From positions 233,142-297,141 of the forward strand of contig JACRMR010000012.1 in assembly GCA_016214895.1 (NCBI GenBank): 64,000 nucleotides of DNA, given 5' to 3'. Below are positions 33,217 to 41,344 of this stretch, one piece after another. The first letter of the stretch is position 1; each line of letters begins with the position of its first letter. A program made the position numbers and the translations under genes. Origin of the DNA: a candidate division KSB1 bacterium (GTDB taxonomy: Bacteria > Electryoneota > RPQS01). Under the pieces are notes generated by a model. The model ran no database searches. It was not told the DNA's origin and worked only from the letters and a program-made list of their open reading frames with translations.

Positions 33217-33828
33217 TTATTGGTCCGGCGACTCGGGTGCGCCGGAAGGGGGTGAATTGTCAGACTTGCTTGTATTAAAACGGTTCATGGCCGCGGCCAG
33301 ACCGTCATGGAGAAAACATTCTACGGCGGCAGCGGCGCGCTCGACCGTCTCGTCCATCCGTTTTCGCGACTCCCCGCGGAACCGGGAGAGGACATGGGCG
33401 GCGACATCAGCTCCCGGTGCCCCGCCGCCGACCCCAATCCGCAGCCGGGCAATGCGATCGGTACCGAGAGTGTGAATGATCGAGAGCAGGCCTTTCTGAC
33501 CGCCGGCTCCGCCCTGCTCGCGAAAGCGCAGGTGAGATTCCGGAAGATTGACGTCGTCGCAAACGACGAGCAGTTCGGCCGCGGTCAACTGATAGTAACG
33601 CAACACCGCGCTCACGGCGCCGCCCGACCGGTTCATATAGGTCAACGGCTTGAGCAGGACGACTCGCGGAGCGGTCGGCAATACCACCTCGTTGGCGTCG
33701 CCGGCGCGCGAACGCTTCCAGCGCAGGCCGGCACGCGCCGCCAGGAGATCCACGACCTCAAATCCCACGTTATGCGGCGTACCGTCGTACTCCGCACCGG
33801 GGTTGCCCAAACCCGCGATGAGCGGCAA
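33217..33828 (-). CDS. pth: Peptidyl-tRNA hydrolase
   Basis: 203 residues with the Pth motifs IAGLGNPGAEYDGTPHNVGFEVVD (catalytic His about 20), LLKPLTYMNRSGGAV, VVCDDVNLP and GGAGGQKGLLSI. It releases tRNA from stalled peptidyl-tRNA. The start is TTG, 3 nt after the rplY stop, giving the conserved N-terminus. The C-terminal about 20 residues are Ser/Pro rich. Part of the prs-rplY-pth cluster. Confidence 0.95.
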   Translation of the reverse strand: MPLIAGLGNPGAEYDGTPHNVGFEVVDLLAARAGLRWKRSRAGDANEVVLPTAPRVVLLKPLTYMNRSGGAVSAVLRYYQLTAAELLVVCDDVNLPESHLRFREQGGAGGQKGLLSIIHTLGTDRIARLRIGVGGGAPGADVAAHVLSRFRGESRKRMDETVERAAAAVECFLHDGLAAAMNRFNTSKSDNSPPSGAPESPDQ

Positions 33829-33831
33829 GGC

Positions 33832-34482
33832 CTACTTCTTCTTGTCGTCCTTCTTCGGAGCCTCTTCCACTTTCTTCTCGCGGATGACTTCAGGCTCCTT
33901 GGATTCCGTCGGCGCGGCGACCGTCGCGGCCGCTTCCGCCACGACGCGCGGCGGAATCACGTGGACGACCGTGGCGTGCTGGTCACCGTGAACGGTCACT
34001 CCCGGGAGCCGCAAATCCTCGATGCGGACGCCCTCGTTCACGCTAAGATTTGTCACATCAATATCGATGTGCGTGGGGAGATCGGCAGGTTCACACTCGA
34101 TCTCGAGTTCGCGCAGGACGAGCTCAAGGGTGCCGCCCTCTTTGATGCCACGCGCCGTGCCGGTCGGATGAACCGTAACGTGGACTCGCAACTTCTGACC
34201 GACGACGATGCCCATCAGGTCAATGTGCACCACGTCGCGACGAGTTGGATGGCGCTGGACTTCGCGCACGATGCACGGGAGCGTCTCGCCGTTCAGCTCG
34301 ACGTGCAGCAGACCGATCTCCTGCCGCATCAGGTTGTTCAGATTCCGCGCCTCGAACTGCAATGTCCGGGTCTCGCCGGTGCGAGTGTAGTACACCCCGG
34401 GGACAATGCCGGCGCGGCGAAGTTTGGCATTCGTGGTCTTCTTGAGATCGCGCACTTCGGCGCGCAAACGAACTTCAGACAT
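33832..34482 (-). CDS. rplY: 50S ribosomal protein L25/Ctc
   Basis: 216 residues. The N-terminal L25 domain (EVRLRAEVRDLKKTTNAKLRRAGIVPGVYY) binds 5S rRNA. The C-terminal beta domain (LREGGTLELVLRELEIECEPADLPTHIDIDVTNLSVNEGVRI-like) marks the Ctc/TL5 long form. The last about 25 residues are highly Lys/Glu rich. It lies between prs and pth, the common bacterial order. Confidence 0.96.
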   Translation of the reverse strand: MSEVRLRAEVRDLKKTTNAKLRRAGIVPGVYYTRTGETRTLQFEARNLNNLMRQEIGLLHVELNGETLPCIVREVQRHPTRRDVVHIDLMGIVVGQKLRVHVTVHPTGTARGIKEGGTLELVLRELEIECEPADLPTHIDIDVTNLSVNEGVRIEDLRLPGVTVHGDQHATVVHVIPPRVVAEAAATVAAPTESKEPEVIREKKVEEAPKKDDKKK

Positions 34483-34541
34483 GGTGGTTTATCGGTTGTG
34501 AAGATGAGATCGAGTATCGGGAAAGCGGCTCGGCGACTCGG

Positions 34542-35573
34542 TCAGTGGGCGGCGGCCGTAACGCCCGAGAACAGATCCGGAGTCTCGTCGATCAGGGACA
34601 CCGCCGTCTTATCCGTCACGAAGGTATCGAGAAAGAGGTGGCTGATCGACTCTTCGAGATGAATACGCTTGATCGCCTCGGCCCACAGTTTGGCCGTGGA
34701 CAACTTGCGGATCTTGCGGAATAGAAATTCCTTCGGCGTCGGCAAAGTATCGCAAACCCAAAGGCACTTGATGTCGCTGGCTTCCACGCGCTCGACCGCT
34801 TTGCCGGAGAGCACGGGGTGCGTGACCGCCGCGTGAATCTCGCGCCCGCCCTTCTCGCGCAGCATCGCCACGGTCGCGGCAAACGTGCCGCCGGTGTCGA
34901 TGATGTCGTCAACGATCAGGCAGTTCTTGCCGTCAACATCGCCGATGAGATTGAGCGCGACGGCCTTGTTGGGAGCTGTGCGCATCTTATCCACGATGAC
35001 AAAATCGGTCTTTAGGTAGTTCGCGTAGAACCGGGCCAGTCGCGTGGAGCCGACGTCCGGAGCGACGATCGTCAGATTCTCGATCGGGTGCTTGAGCAGC
35101 AGCTCGACGAACAGACGGGACGCGTAAAGGTGGTCGAACGGAATGTTAAAGAACCCCTGGATCTGCGCGGCGTGCAGGTCCATCGTGAGGACCCGCTGCG
35201 TGCCCGCCGCTTCGAGCAAGTCCGCGACGAGGCGCGCGGTGATCGAGACTCGCGGAGCATCCTTGCGATCCTGCCGGGCGTAGCCATAATAGGGCAGCAC
35301 CGCCGTGACGCGACGCGCCGACGCGCGTTTGGCCGCGTCAATCATGATCAGGAGTTCCATCAGATTATCCGCGGGCGGACACGTCGGCTGAAGAAGGAAG
35401 ACGTCGCAGCCGCGGATGTTCTCTTCAAACTGAACTCCGATTTCACCGTCCGAAAAGCGGTTGACCGCGGCCTGACCGAGAGTCAGGCCCAGGTGACGCG
35501 CAACGGCTTCGCCCAGCCCGCGATGGGACGTCCCTGTAAACAGCTTCAGCGGCGCGCTGGAAACCTGATTCAT
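34542..35573 (-). CDS. prs: Ribose-phosphate pyrophosphokinase
   Basis: 343 residues. Visible motifs include NRFSDGEIGVQFEENIRGCDVFLLQPT, DLHAAQIQGFF (metal-binding), and the PRPP-binding loop VDDIIDTGGTFAA. It makes PRPP from ribose-5-phosphate and ATP. About 25 residues longer than the usual 315, with the extension at the C-terminus. The tRNA-Gln gene lies directly upstream where many genomes have glmU. Confidence 0.96.
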   Translation of the reverse strand: MNQVSSAPLKLFTGTSHRGLGEAVARHLGLTLGQAAVNRFSDGEIGVQFEENIRGCDVFLLQPTCPPADNLMELLIMIDAAKRASARRVTAVLPYYGYARQDRKDAPRVSITARLVADLLEAAGTQRVLTMDLHAAQIQGFFNIPFDHLYASRLFVELLLKHPIENLTIVAPDVGSTRLARFYANYLKTDFVIVDKMRTAPNKAVALNLIGDVDGKNCLIVDDIIDTGGTFAATVAMLREKGGREIHAAVTHPVLSGKAVERVEASDIKCLWVCDTLPTPKEFLFRKIRKLSTAKLWAEAIKRIHLEESISHLFLDTFVTDKTAVSLIDETPDLFSGVTAAAH

Positions 35574-35669
35574 CCTGTTTGAAATGCCGCGATCCGCGCG
35601 GCGGTGTTACTCACCGATGTAATCGCCACGTCCGGTGCTCGCGCACGACGTCCACATATTGTGACGCCA

Positions 35670-35745
35670 TGGCTGGGGCGGAAGGACTCGAACCTCCGGA
35701 TGCCAGGACCAAAACCTGGTGCCTTACCAACTTGGCTACGCCCCA
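35670..35745 (-). tRNA. tRNA-Gln (anticodon TTG), CCA encoded
   Basis: The minus strand folds into a standard cloverleaf: acceptor TGGGGCG/CGCCCCA with discriminator G and encoded CCA, anticodon stem CCAGG/CCTGG with loop TTTTGGT (anticodon TTG), and T arm GGTTCGAGTCC. Located between prs and spoVG. Confidence 0.96.
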
Positions 35746-35779
35746 ACGGAGTGCCGTCGGGCCAGCCGACGATTCCGCC

Positions 35780-36100
35780 TTAATCTACGATGCCGCCGAT
35801 GGTACCGAATCCGCCGTGGCCCGGCGCATTGGGAATCGCTTCGGTGGCGGCCGCGATTCGCCGGTACTCTTCGAGGATGGTCTCCTCAAGGTGTTGGCGG
35901 AACTCGTTCGAAATCGGATGCGCAATGTCCTTGTAGGTGCCGTCTTCGAGCTTCCGGCTGGGCATGCAAACGAACAAGCCGTTCTTGCCCTCAATCACCT
36001 TCAGCCCGCGGACCACAAAGACATCGTCGAACGTGATGTTCACGAATGCCTTGAGCTTGTCCTCATCCCGAAGGTTGATATTCACCTCGGTGATGTTCAC
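35780..36100 (-). CDS. spoVG: SpoVG-family RNA/DNA-binding regulator
   Basis: About 106 residues beginning VNITEVNINLRDEDKLKAFVNITFDDVFVVRGLKVIEGKNGLFVCMPSRK, the SpoVG signature, with a variable C-terminal tail. GTG at 36100 is preferred because it gives the family N-terminus and has AGGAAAG upstream; an ATG at 36145 would add 15 unconserved residues. SpoVG binds nucleic acids and regulates diverse genes in Firmicutes and spirochetes. Its position next to ispE and prs matches the classical ispE-spoVG-glmU-prs-ctc-pth order. Confidence 0.92.
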   Translation of the reverse strand: MNITEVNINLRDEDKLKAFVNITFDDVFVVRGLKVIEGKNGLFVCMPSRKLEDGTYKDIAHPISNEFRQHLEETILEEYRRIAAATEAIPNAPGHGGFGTIGGIVD

Positions 36101-36166
36101 GTGCGCTTTCCTGTCCCTTCCGTGAGATGTTTCTGCTCGCGACACCGGGACCGGGGACGGGAATGG

Positions 36167-37069
36167 TCAGGACCGCGGACGAGCCACGGCCAGACAGACA
36201 CGCACGGTCACGGACGACCCAAGCTGCAGCGCGGCATGCCTTGCCTGAGTCTGATCGCGAAAAATACCAAACACACATGACCCGCTGCCCGAGAGCAATA
36301 CGGCCTCCGCTCCGGCAGCGGCGATACGTTGCCGAAGTGCAGCAATCTCGGGAAACGACTCTAAAACTATATTTTCCAGGTCGTTAAAAACAAACGCTGG
36401 CCAGTTCTCCGAGGCGAGTATGGGATTGATACGAGATTGTAAAATAACACTTTTCGCACTGTCTGTCAAGGGAAATTGAGCATTTTCAAAGACCCACGGA
36501 GTGCGGATGCCAAGGTTAGGCACGGCCAGCAGGAAAGCACCGTCGCAATTAGCAGGGAGAAGTTCGAGGAGTTCGCCTCGCCCTCGACCGATCGCCAGGC
36601 CGCCATAGAGGAAGAACGCGCAGTCGGAGCCCAATCGAGCGGCGAGCGGATGGAGCCGGGAGACCGGCCAGTCCAGCCCCCAAAGCCGGGAGAGGCCAAT
36701 CAGGGCCAGCGCTCCGTTCGACGAACCGCCGCCGACGCCGCCACCGACGGGCAGCGACTTGTGCAGCACCACCCGACCCCGCGGAACCGTCCCGGCGGTT
36801 TCGGCGAGGAGTTGTGCCGCCTTAGTGATGAGGTTGCCGGGTCCGGCTGAGACCTCGGAGCTGCCCACGACCTCAAGACTCCAGCCCGAGGACGGATGGA
36901 ACTCCATGTCGTCGAACCAGTCAATTTCCTGATACAACGTCTCGAGTTCGTGATAGCCGTCCGGCCGCTTGCCGATCACATGCAGGCCGAGGTTGAGCTT
37001 CGCGGGAGAGTGAAGGCGGAAGCCGCCGTGCGGAAGCTCGAAGGTATCGGGGTATGGGCGCAGAGGCAA
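36167..37069 (-). CDS. ispE: 4-diphosphocytidyl-2-C-methyl-D-erythritol kinase
   Basis: A 300-residue GHMP kinase: HSPAKLNLGLHVIGKRPDGYHELET near the N-terminus, the ATP motif LPVGGGVGGGSSNGALALIGL (about residues 107-127) and the C-terminal LSGSGSCVFGIF. It phosphorylates CDP-ME in the non-mevalonate isoprenoid pathway. The frame begins with TTG at 37069; internal starts would lose part of the first strand. First gene of the conserved cluster. Confidence 0.93.
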   Translation of the reverse strand: MPLRPYPDTFELPHGGFRLHSPAKLNLGLHVIGKRPDGYHELETLYQEIDWFDDMEFHPSSGWSLEVVGSSEVSAGPGNLITKAAQLLAETAGTVPRGRVVLHKSLPVGGGVGGGSSNGALALIGLSRLWGLDWPVSRLHPLAARLGSDCAFFLYGGLAIGRGRGELLELLPANCDGAFLLAVPNLGIRTPWVFENAQFPLTDSAKSVILQSRINPILASENWPAFVFNDLENIVLESFPEIAALRQRIAAAGAEAVLLSGSGSCVFGIFRDQTQARHAALQLGSSVTVRVCLAVARPRS

Positions 37070-37203
37070 ATTCGGAAAGGCGGAAATGCGGAGCGGGGAA
37101 TTCTGCAGAACGGAGCCGGCGGAGCATGACGCGACGCGAATCAGAGTCGAAGATTACGGATGGGCGAGGCTGGACTACAGCGGCTTGGAAGACTCAAAAC
37201 GAA

Positions 37204-37226
37204 GAGGTCGGACGACGACCGACCTC
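37204..37226 (-). terminator. Intrinsic terminator after the BY-kinase gene
   Basis: An 8-bp stem GAGGTCGG/CCGACCTC with a 7-nt loop is followed on the minus strand by TTCGTTTTG. It lies 35 bp beyond the kinase stop, separating it from ispE. Confidence 0.7.
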
Positions 37227-37261
37227 AGCATCCCGATTCGTTGCGGTTCACACGCCCGATC

Positions 37262-39553
37262 TCAGGTCATCTGCTCGGTATCGACCGAACTCGGTTGTCG
37301 CTTCTGCCGCGCCTTCGAACGGTCCGATCCGTAGTAATAGTAGTACTGGTAATAATGGAAGTAGTAATAGTACGACCCGTAAATCTTCTTGATGTCCAGA
37401 TTGTTCAGGATCGTGCCCATCACGCCCGCGCGCACGTTGCGGATCAGACTCACCGCACGCTGAATATCGCGCTTGTTGGTATAGGCGGAACTGACGACCA
37501 AAATCGTGCCGTCCACCCGCGTGGCCAACACAGCGGCGTCCGTCACGGCAATCACCGGCGGACTGTCCACCACCACGTACTGATAGCGCGCACGCGCATC
37601 CGCGAGGAACTTCTTCATGCTCTCGGAGGCGACCATCTCCGCCGGATTGGGCGGAATATCCCCGGAGGTGATCAGATCCAGTTTGTCCACTTCCGTGTGC
37701 TTGATCACGTCGTCGAACGAAAGCGAGCCGACGAGCAGATTGGACAGGCCGTAGGTCTTGTCGAGGCCAAAGAAATTGTGCAGCGACGGGCGCCGCAGAT
37801 CGCTGTCGATCAACAGCACCTTCGAGCCCATCTGCGCCAGCGTAATGGCGAGATTCACGGCGGAGGTCGATTTGCCTTCCTTCGAGGCGGAAGACGTAAT
37901 CAACAGCAGCCGCTTGGGGTGATCGATATCGCTGAACTGGATGTTCGTCCGCAGGCTGCGGTAAGCTTCGCTGATCGGCGACTTCGGCGAAAAGCGGGTG
38001 ATCAGCTTCGATTCGACGCGATGCAGGTCGGCCTCGGTGAATTCACGACCCTCGCGCTTCAAGCGTCGCAGAATGGCTTCCGTATGCACGACGGGAATCG
38101 TGCCCAGTACGGTCAGGCCAATGCGCTCAAGATCGTCGCCGGTCTTAATCGTGTCGTCGAGAAACTCGAGGAAGAAAGCAATGGCCACACCCAGACCAAA
38201 TCCGAACAAGATGCCGAGCAGGATGTTCAGCTTCTTCTTGGGGCGAACCGGCTCGGCCGGCGGCTTCGCGGTGTCAACGATTTCGACCCCGGCGGACTTA
38301 CCGGCCTCGGTGATGCGGCTCTCTTCGTACTTCTCATTCAGCATCACGTAGAGGTTCTCGTTCAACTGCCGATCCCGACTCAAGCGCGCCAGCACCAATT
38401 GCTTCTCCGGCAGCTGATCGAGCTGATAGTCGAGATTCTGCATGACATCGCGCAACGCCTCGGCTTTAGCCGTCAGCGACTTGACTTCGATCTGCGTGGT
38501 GAGCAGCATGTCGAACAGATCCTGCGACGTGTGCAGGGGATCGATCGAGCCGGTACCCGTGCCGGCGAGCCGGCGGACCTCTTCGATCAGCTTGGCCTTG
38601 ATATTGTCAACTTCGTTTTCGAAGGCCGCGACCGTTTCGTCCGTGCCCGGACCGGGATTCGCCAGCAGCGACGCGATGCGGGTTTGCTTGTCGGCGATCT
38701 GCTGCTGCAATGTCGCGATCAACGGATTCTGGAGGCTGGCAAAGTCGGCGACCAGACTGCCTTTGATGTCCTGCAATTGCTTGCGCAGGAAGTCCTGGCG
38801 CCGCAACTCAGAGTTCAACTCCGTCTCCGTCGAATTGTAGAGCGTGTGAATATCGGCGGATTGCCGCACCAACTGCGTCGTTTCGTCAGTCAGCGACGAG
38901 ACGCTTTGGCTTTCCTTGTAGGTCTTCTCCAGATTCTCCGACTGCGATAGCTGCTCGCGGACGGTGGCCAATTGCTGTTCCAGGAACTGCCGGATGTCCG
39001 ACAGCTCGCCGCGCGCCTCCTGCAGCGAATAGAGATAGTACTGCTTGGCGACTTCGTCGGTGAGAAAGGCCGCTTCAAATGGCGTGTGCGCGGAGACGCT
39101 GACTTTCAGCACATCCGTGTCCTTCAGCAGTTCGACCGAAAGCTTCAGGCGCAGCGAAGCGACACGGGCGTCATAGGTAATCGGATCGCCATTCTGGTCC
39201 GTGTCCTTGAGAATCTCCAGCAACCCCTTATAGGAGGAGTTCTCCAGCGACTTGATTACCGCCTCGGCAATCCGGCGACTCTGTATCACCTCCATCGCAT
39301 TCAGGTTGCGCGATTTGTAAACCGGCTCCGGTTTCTCATCCAGCAACCGCGACTCCATCTGGTCGGCATTGCGGATCAACAGGCTGGCGGTCGCCACATA
39401 GACGGGCTGCATGCGGTACGTCATGAACGTGACGGCGCCGACCACGGCGAGAAACGTCAGAATGATCACCCAGCGTCCGCGGAACAAGATCCGCAAATAC
39501 TCGGAGATCTGGAGTGACGTGTCGCGATGATCCAGATGTGTGTCTCGCTGCAT
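37262..39553 (-). CDS. Polysaccharide co-polymerase fused to bacterial tyrosine kinase (Wzc-like)
   Basis: 763 residues. An N-terminal Wzz domain with TM1 (VIILTFLAVVGAVTFMTY) is followed by a long periplasmic coiled coil, a Pro-rich TM2 region (PVRPKKKLNILLGILFGFGLGVAIAFFLEF) and a cytoplasmic BY-kinase domain. The kinase has Walker A SSASKEGKSTSA, Walker A' LLIDSDLRRPSLH and Walker B VVVDSPP. The C-terminal tail contains the tyrosine cluster YGSYYYYFHYYQYYYYYG (autophosphorylation site). Such proteins control export chain length of exopolysaccharide. It is followed by a terminator and preceded closely by a flippase-like gene. Confidence 0.92.
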   Translation of the reverse strand: MQRDTHLDHRDTSLQISEYLRILFRGRWVIILTFLAVVGAVTFMTYRMQPVYVATASLLIRNADQMESRLLDEKPEPVYKSRNLNAMEVIQSRRIAEAVIKSLENSSYKGLLEILKDTDQNGDPITYDARVASLRLKLSVELLKDTDVLKVSVSAHTPFEAAFLTDEVAKQYYLYSLQEARGELSDIRQFLEQQLATVREQLSQSENLEKTYKESQSVSSLTDETTQLVRQSADIHTLYNSTETELNSELRRQDFLRKQLQDIKGSLVADFASLQNPLIATLQQQIADKQTRIASLLANPGPGTDETVAAFENEVDNIKAKLIEEVRRLAGTGTGSIDPLHTSQDLFDMLLTTQIEVKSLTAKAEALRDVMQNLDYQLDQLPEKQLVLARLSRDRQLNENLYVMLNEKYEESRITEAGKSAGVEIVDTAKPPAEPVRPKKKLNILLGILFGFGLGVAIAFFLEFLDDTIKTGDDLERIGLTVLGTIPVVHTEAILRRLKREGREFTEADLHRVESKLITRFSPKSPISEAYRSLRTNIQFSDIDHPKRLLLITSSASKEGKSTSAVNLAITLAQMGSKVLLIDSDLRRPSLHNFFGLDKTYGLSNLLVGSLSFDDVIKHTEVDKLDLITSGDIPPNPAEMVASESMKKFLADARARYQYVVVDSPPVIAVTDAAVLATRVDGTILVVSSAYTNKRDIQRAVSLIRNVRAGVMGTILNNLDIKKIYGSYYYYFHYYQYYYYYGSDRSKARQKRQPSSVDTEQMT

Positions 39554-39570
39554 ATCCCGTTACCCGATCG

Positions 39571-40707
39571 TTAGGACATCGGCAGTTTCCGCTTGCTCAC
39601 GTCCACCGGAGCATGCGGAGCGTGCGTCTCCACCTCAAATTCCGCCGCCAACGTTTTCGACCCACTGAACGAAAGCCCGTGTTTCCAGAAGAAGAACAGG
39701 CCAAGCGCCGTCAGCGGAATGTAGTTCAGCGCGTGCAAGAGCACCGCGAAGCCTACGGCGCGATCACCCGGCACGCCAAACAGACTCAGCGCCAGGACCG
39801 CCACGCCGTGATACGTCCCGACCGCGCCGGGCGCGCCCGGCATGACCAATCCGAAAGTTGTAATCACCAGAATCACAATCGTCGCGCCGAGCGGATTGTC
39901 CCAGATCAACGGCAAACCCGGCTCGACGAGACCCACGCTGCGCATCACCCAGTAAACCATCGTCACGTACATCACCCACATGACGATGGAACTGGCGGCC
40001 AGTCCGAGCAGCGCCTCCTTCCTGCCCAACACGACGAAGCCGTCGGTGAAGCGGTCGAGCGCCTGCAGAATTCCCGCGGACAACCGCGATGGCACGAGCT
40101 TCAGGCATTTCCCCGCGAACCGCATGGCCGGCGCGCGATCCAGCGCAAGCCAGACAAAGAAACCGGTCACCGCGAAGGCGCCGATGGCACTCGCATACGC
40201 GGCCTTTTGCACCACGCCCGGCAGCGGATACAACACGACCGCGAGACCAATGAACGGAATCATGAAGACCAGATCAACCAGCCGCTCGAGCACGATACTG
40301 CCGAAGGCCGCGGTGCGCGACAATCCCGAAAGCTGGTGCACGACCTGCGCCTTGTACACCTCGCCCATGCGCAGCGGCAGCACGTTATTGGCCATGTAGC
40401 CGATACTCATCGCGCCAAAGGTCCGCCAGAAGCTGATGCGCACGAGCGGACGCAGCATCAGGCGCCAGCGCCAGGCACGAATGAACAAGCTGGCCATGAA
40501 TACGACTCCCGTCAGGAGAATCCATGACCAACGGGCCTGCGTCAGCACGCGGCCCAGATCTGAAATCGCGAAACGCGGATCGGAAAAGAGTGCTGCGCCC
40601 GGCCCGGCCGTAGCCGAGAACAGCTCGCCCAGGTGCGGCTTGAAAACGGTCAGATAGAGAAAGAACAGACTCAGGACCAGGCTGACGAGAAGTTTCGAAC
40701 CGCGCAT
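39571..40707 (-). CDS. UPF0104/lysylphosphatidylglycerol synthase-like membrane protein
   Basis: 378 residues with about eight TM helices. Family motifs GYMANNVLPLRMGEVYKAQVV and PGAPGAVGTYHGVAVLAL match the flippase-like AglD/MprF membrane domain. Members transport or flip lipids or lipid-linked sugars. Its neighbour, the BY-kinase, suggests an envelope polysaccharide role, but this is inferred. The C-terminal about 30 residues are hydrophilic and unconserved. Confidence 0.85.
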   Translation of the reverse strand: MRGSKLLVSLVLSLFFLYLTVFKPHLGELFSATAGPGAALFSDPRFAISDLGRVLTQARWSWILLTGVVFMASLFIRAWRWRLMLRPLVRISFWRTFGAMSIGYMANNVLPLRMGEVYKAQVVHQLSGLSRTAAFGSIVLERLVDLVFMIPFIGLAVVLYPLPGVVQKAAYASAIGAFAVTGFFVWLALDRAPAMRFAGKCLKLVPSRLSAGILQALDRFTDGFVVLGRKEALLGLAASSIVMWVMYVTMVYWVMRSVGLVEPGLPLIWDNPLGATIVILVITTFGLVMPGAPGAVGTYHGVAVLALSLFGVPGDRAVGFAVLLHALNYIPLTALGLFFFWKHGLSFSGSKTLAAEFEVETHAPHAPVDVSKRKLPMS

Positions 40708-40723
40708 ATTCAGGATTACTCGC

Positions 40724-41344
40724 TCAGCGCTCGGGCTTGGTGAGGCGGAAGTCGATCAGATTCTCCGCGGGGACCTCGGGAGTCACAAAGAGACTTGCCG
40801 CAGGCTGCGCGCGTTCGTCCCATGATTTGATCGCATAGCTGACTTCGGCGCCATCAGGCTGGAGGTAGCGAATGACGTCGGGGTGAGCGGAACCGGCGGC
40901 GAATTCAAGCACGATGTTCGTGGGCGCGGTCGCGTCATCCGATGTCAAGCGCAACAGCATGCGGCCATCAGGCTCGATATCCAGTCCCGCGGCATCCAGA
41001 TCCTTGCTCAGATTCAAGAGCATCGTCTCCGGCAACCACTCGCGCTCGGCAGAAAACTCGAGGATCACCGTGTTCTGAGCCTTGAGGTGCCGCCACTGCT
41101 CACCGTCATGTTCGCACAGTGTCCAGTCGGGCGTATCGTGATAGAACTTGTCCGGCTTCAGCCAGAGCATCCTGCCCGAGACCGGACCGTCGGCGAAGGC
41201 CGTACCGGCGGCCTGATAGTGGATATCCAGCGACGACAACGTGCGCAAATGCCGTTCCAAGTCCCGATAGACCCGCGCAGCGTCGTCGGCCGCCACGGAC
41301 AGGCTGGAAACGGAGATGACAAGGGTTAGCAGGATTCTAATCAT
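40724..41344 (-). CDS. LolA-like outer-membrane lipoprotein carrier
   Basis: About 206 residues with a signal peptide (MIRILLTLVISVSSLSVAA). The strand pattern LDIHYQAAG...GRMLWLKPDKFYHD...LCEHDGEQWRHL is typical of the LolA/LolB half-barrel that carries lipoproteins through the periplasm. M at 41344 is preferred; it overlaps the ftsK stop by 8 bp. Weak sequence identity is usual in this family. Confidence 0.7.
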   Translation of the reverse strand: MIRILLTLVISVSSLSVAADDAARVYRDLERHLRTLSSLDIHYQAAGTAFADGPVSGRMLWLKPDKFYHDTPDWTLCEHDGEQWRHLKAQNTVILEFSAEREWLPETMLLNLSKDLDAAGLDIEPDGRMLLRLTSDDATAPTNIVLEFAAGSAHPDVIRYLQPDGAEVSYAIKSWDERAQPAASLFVTPEVPAENLIDFRLTKPER

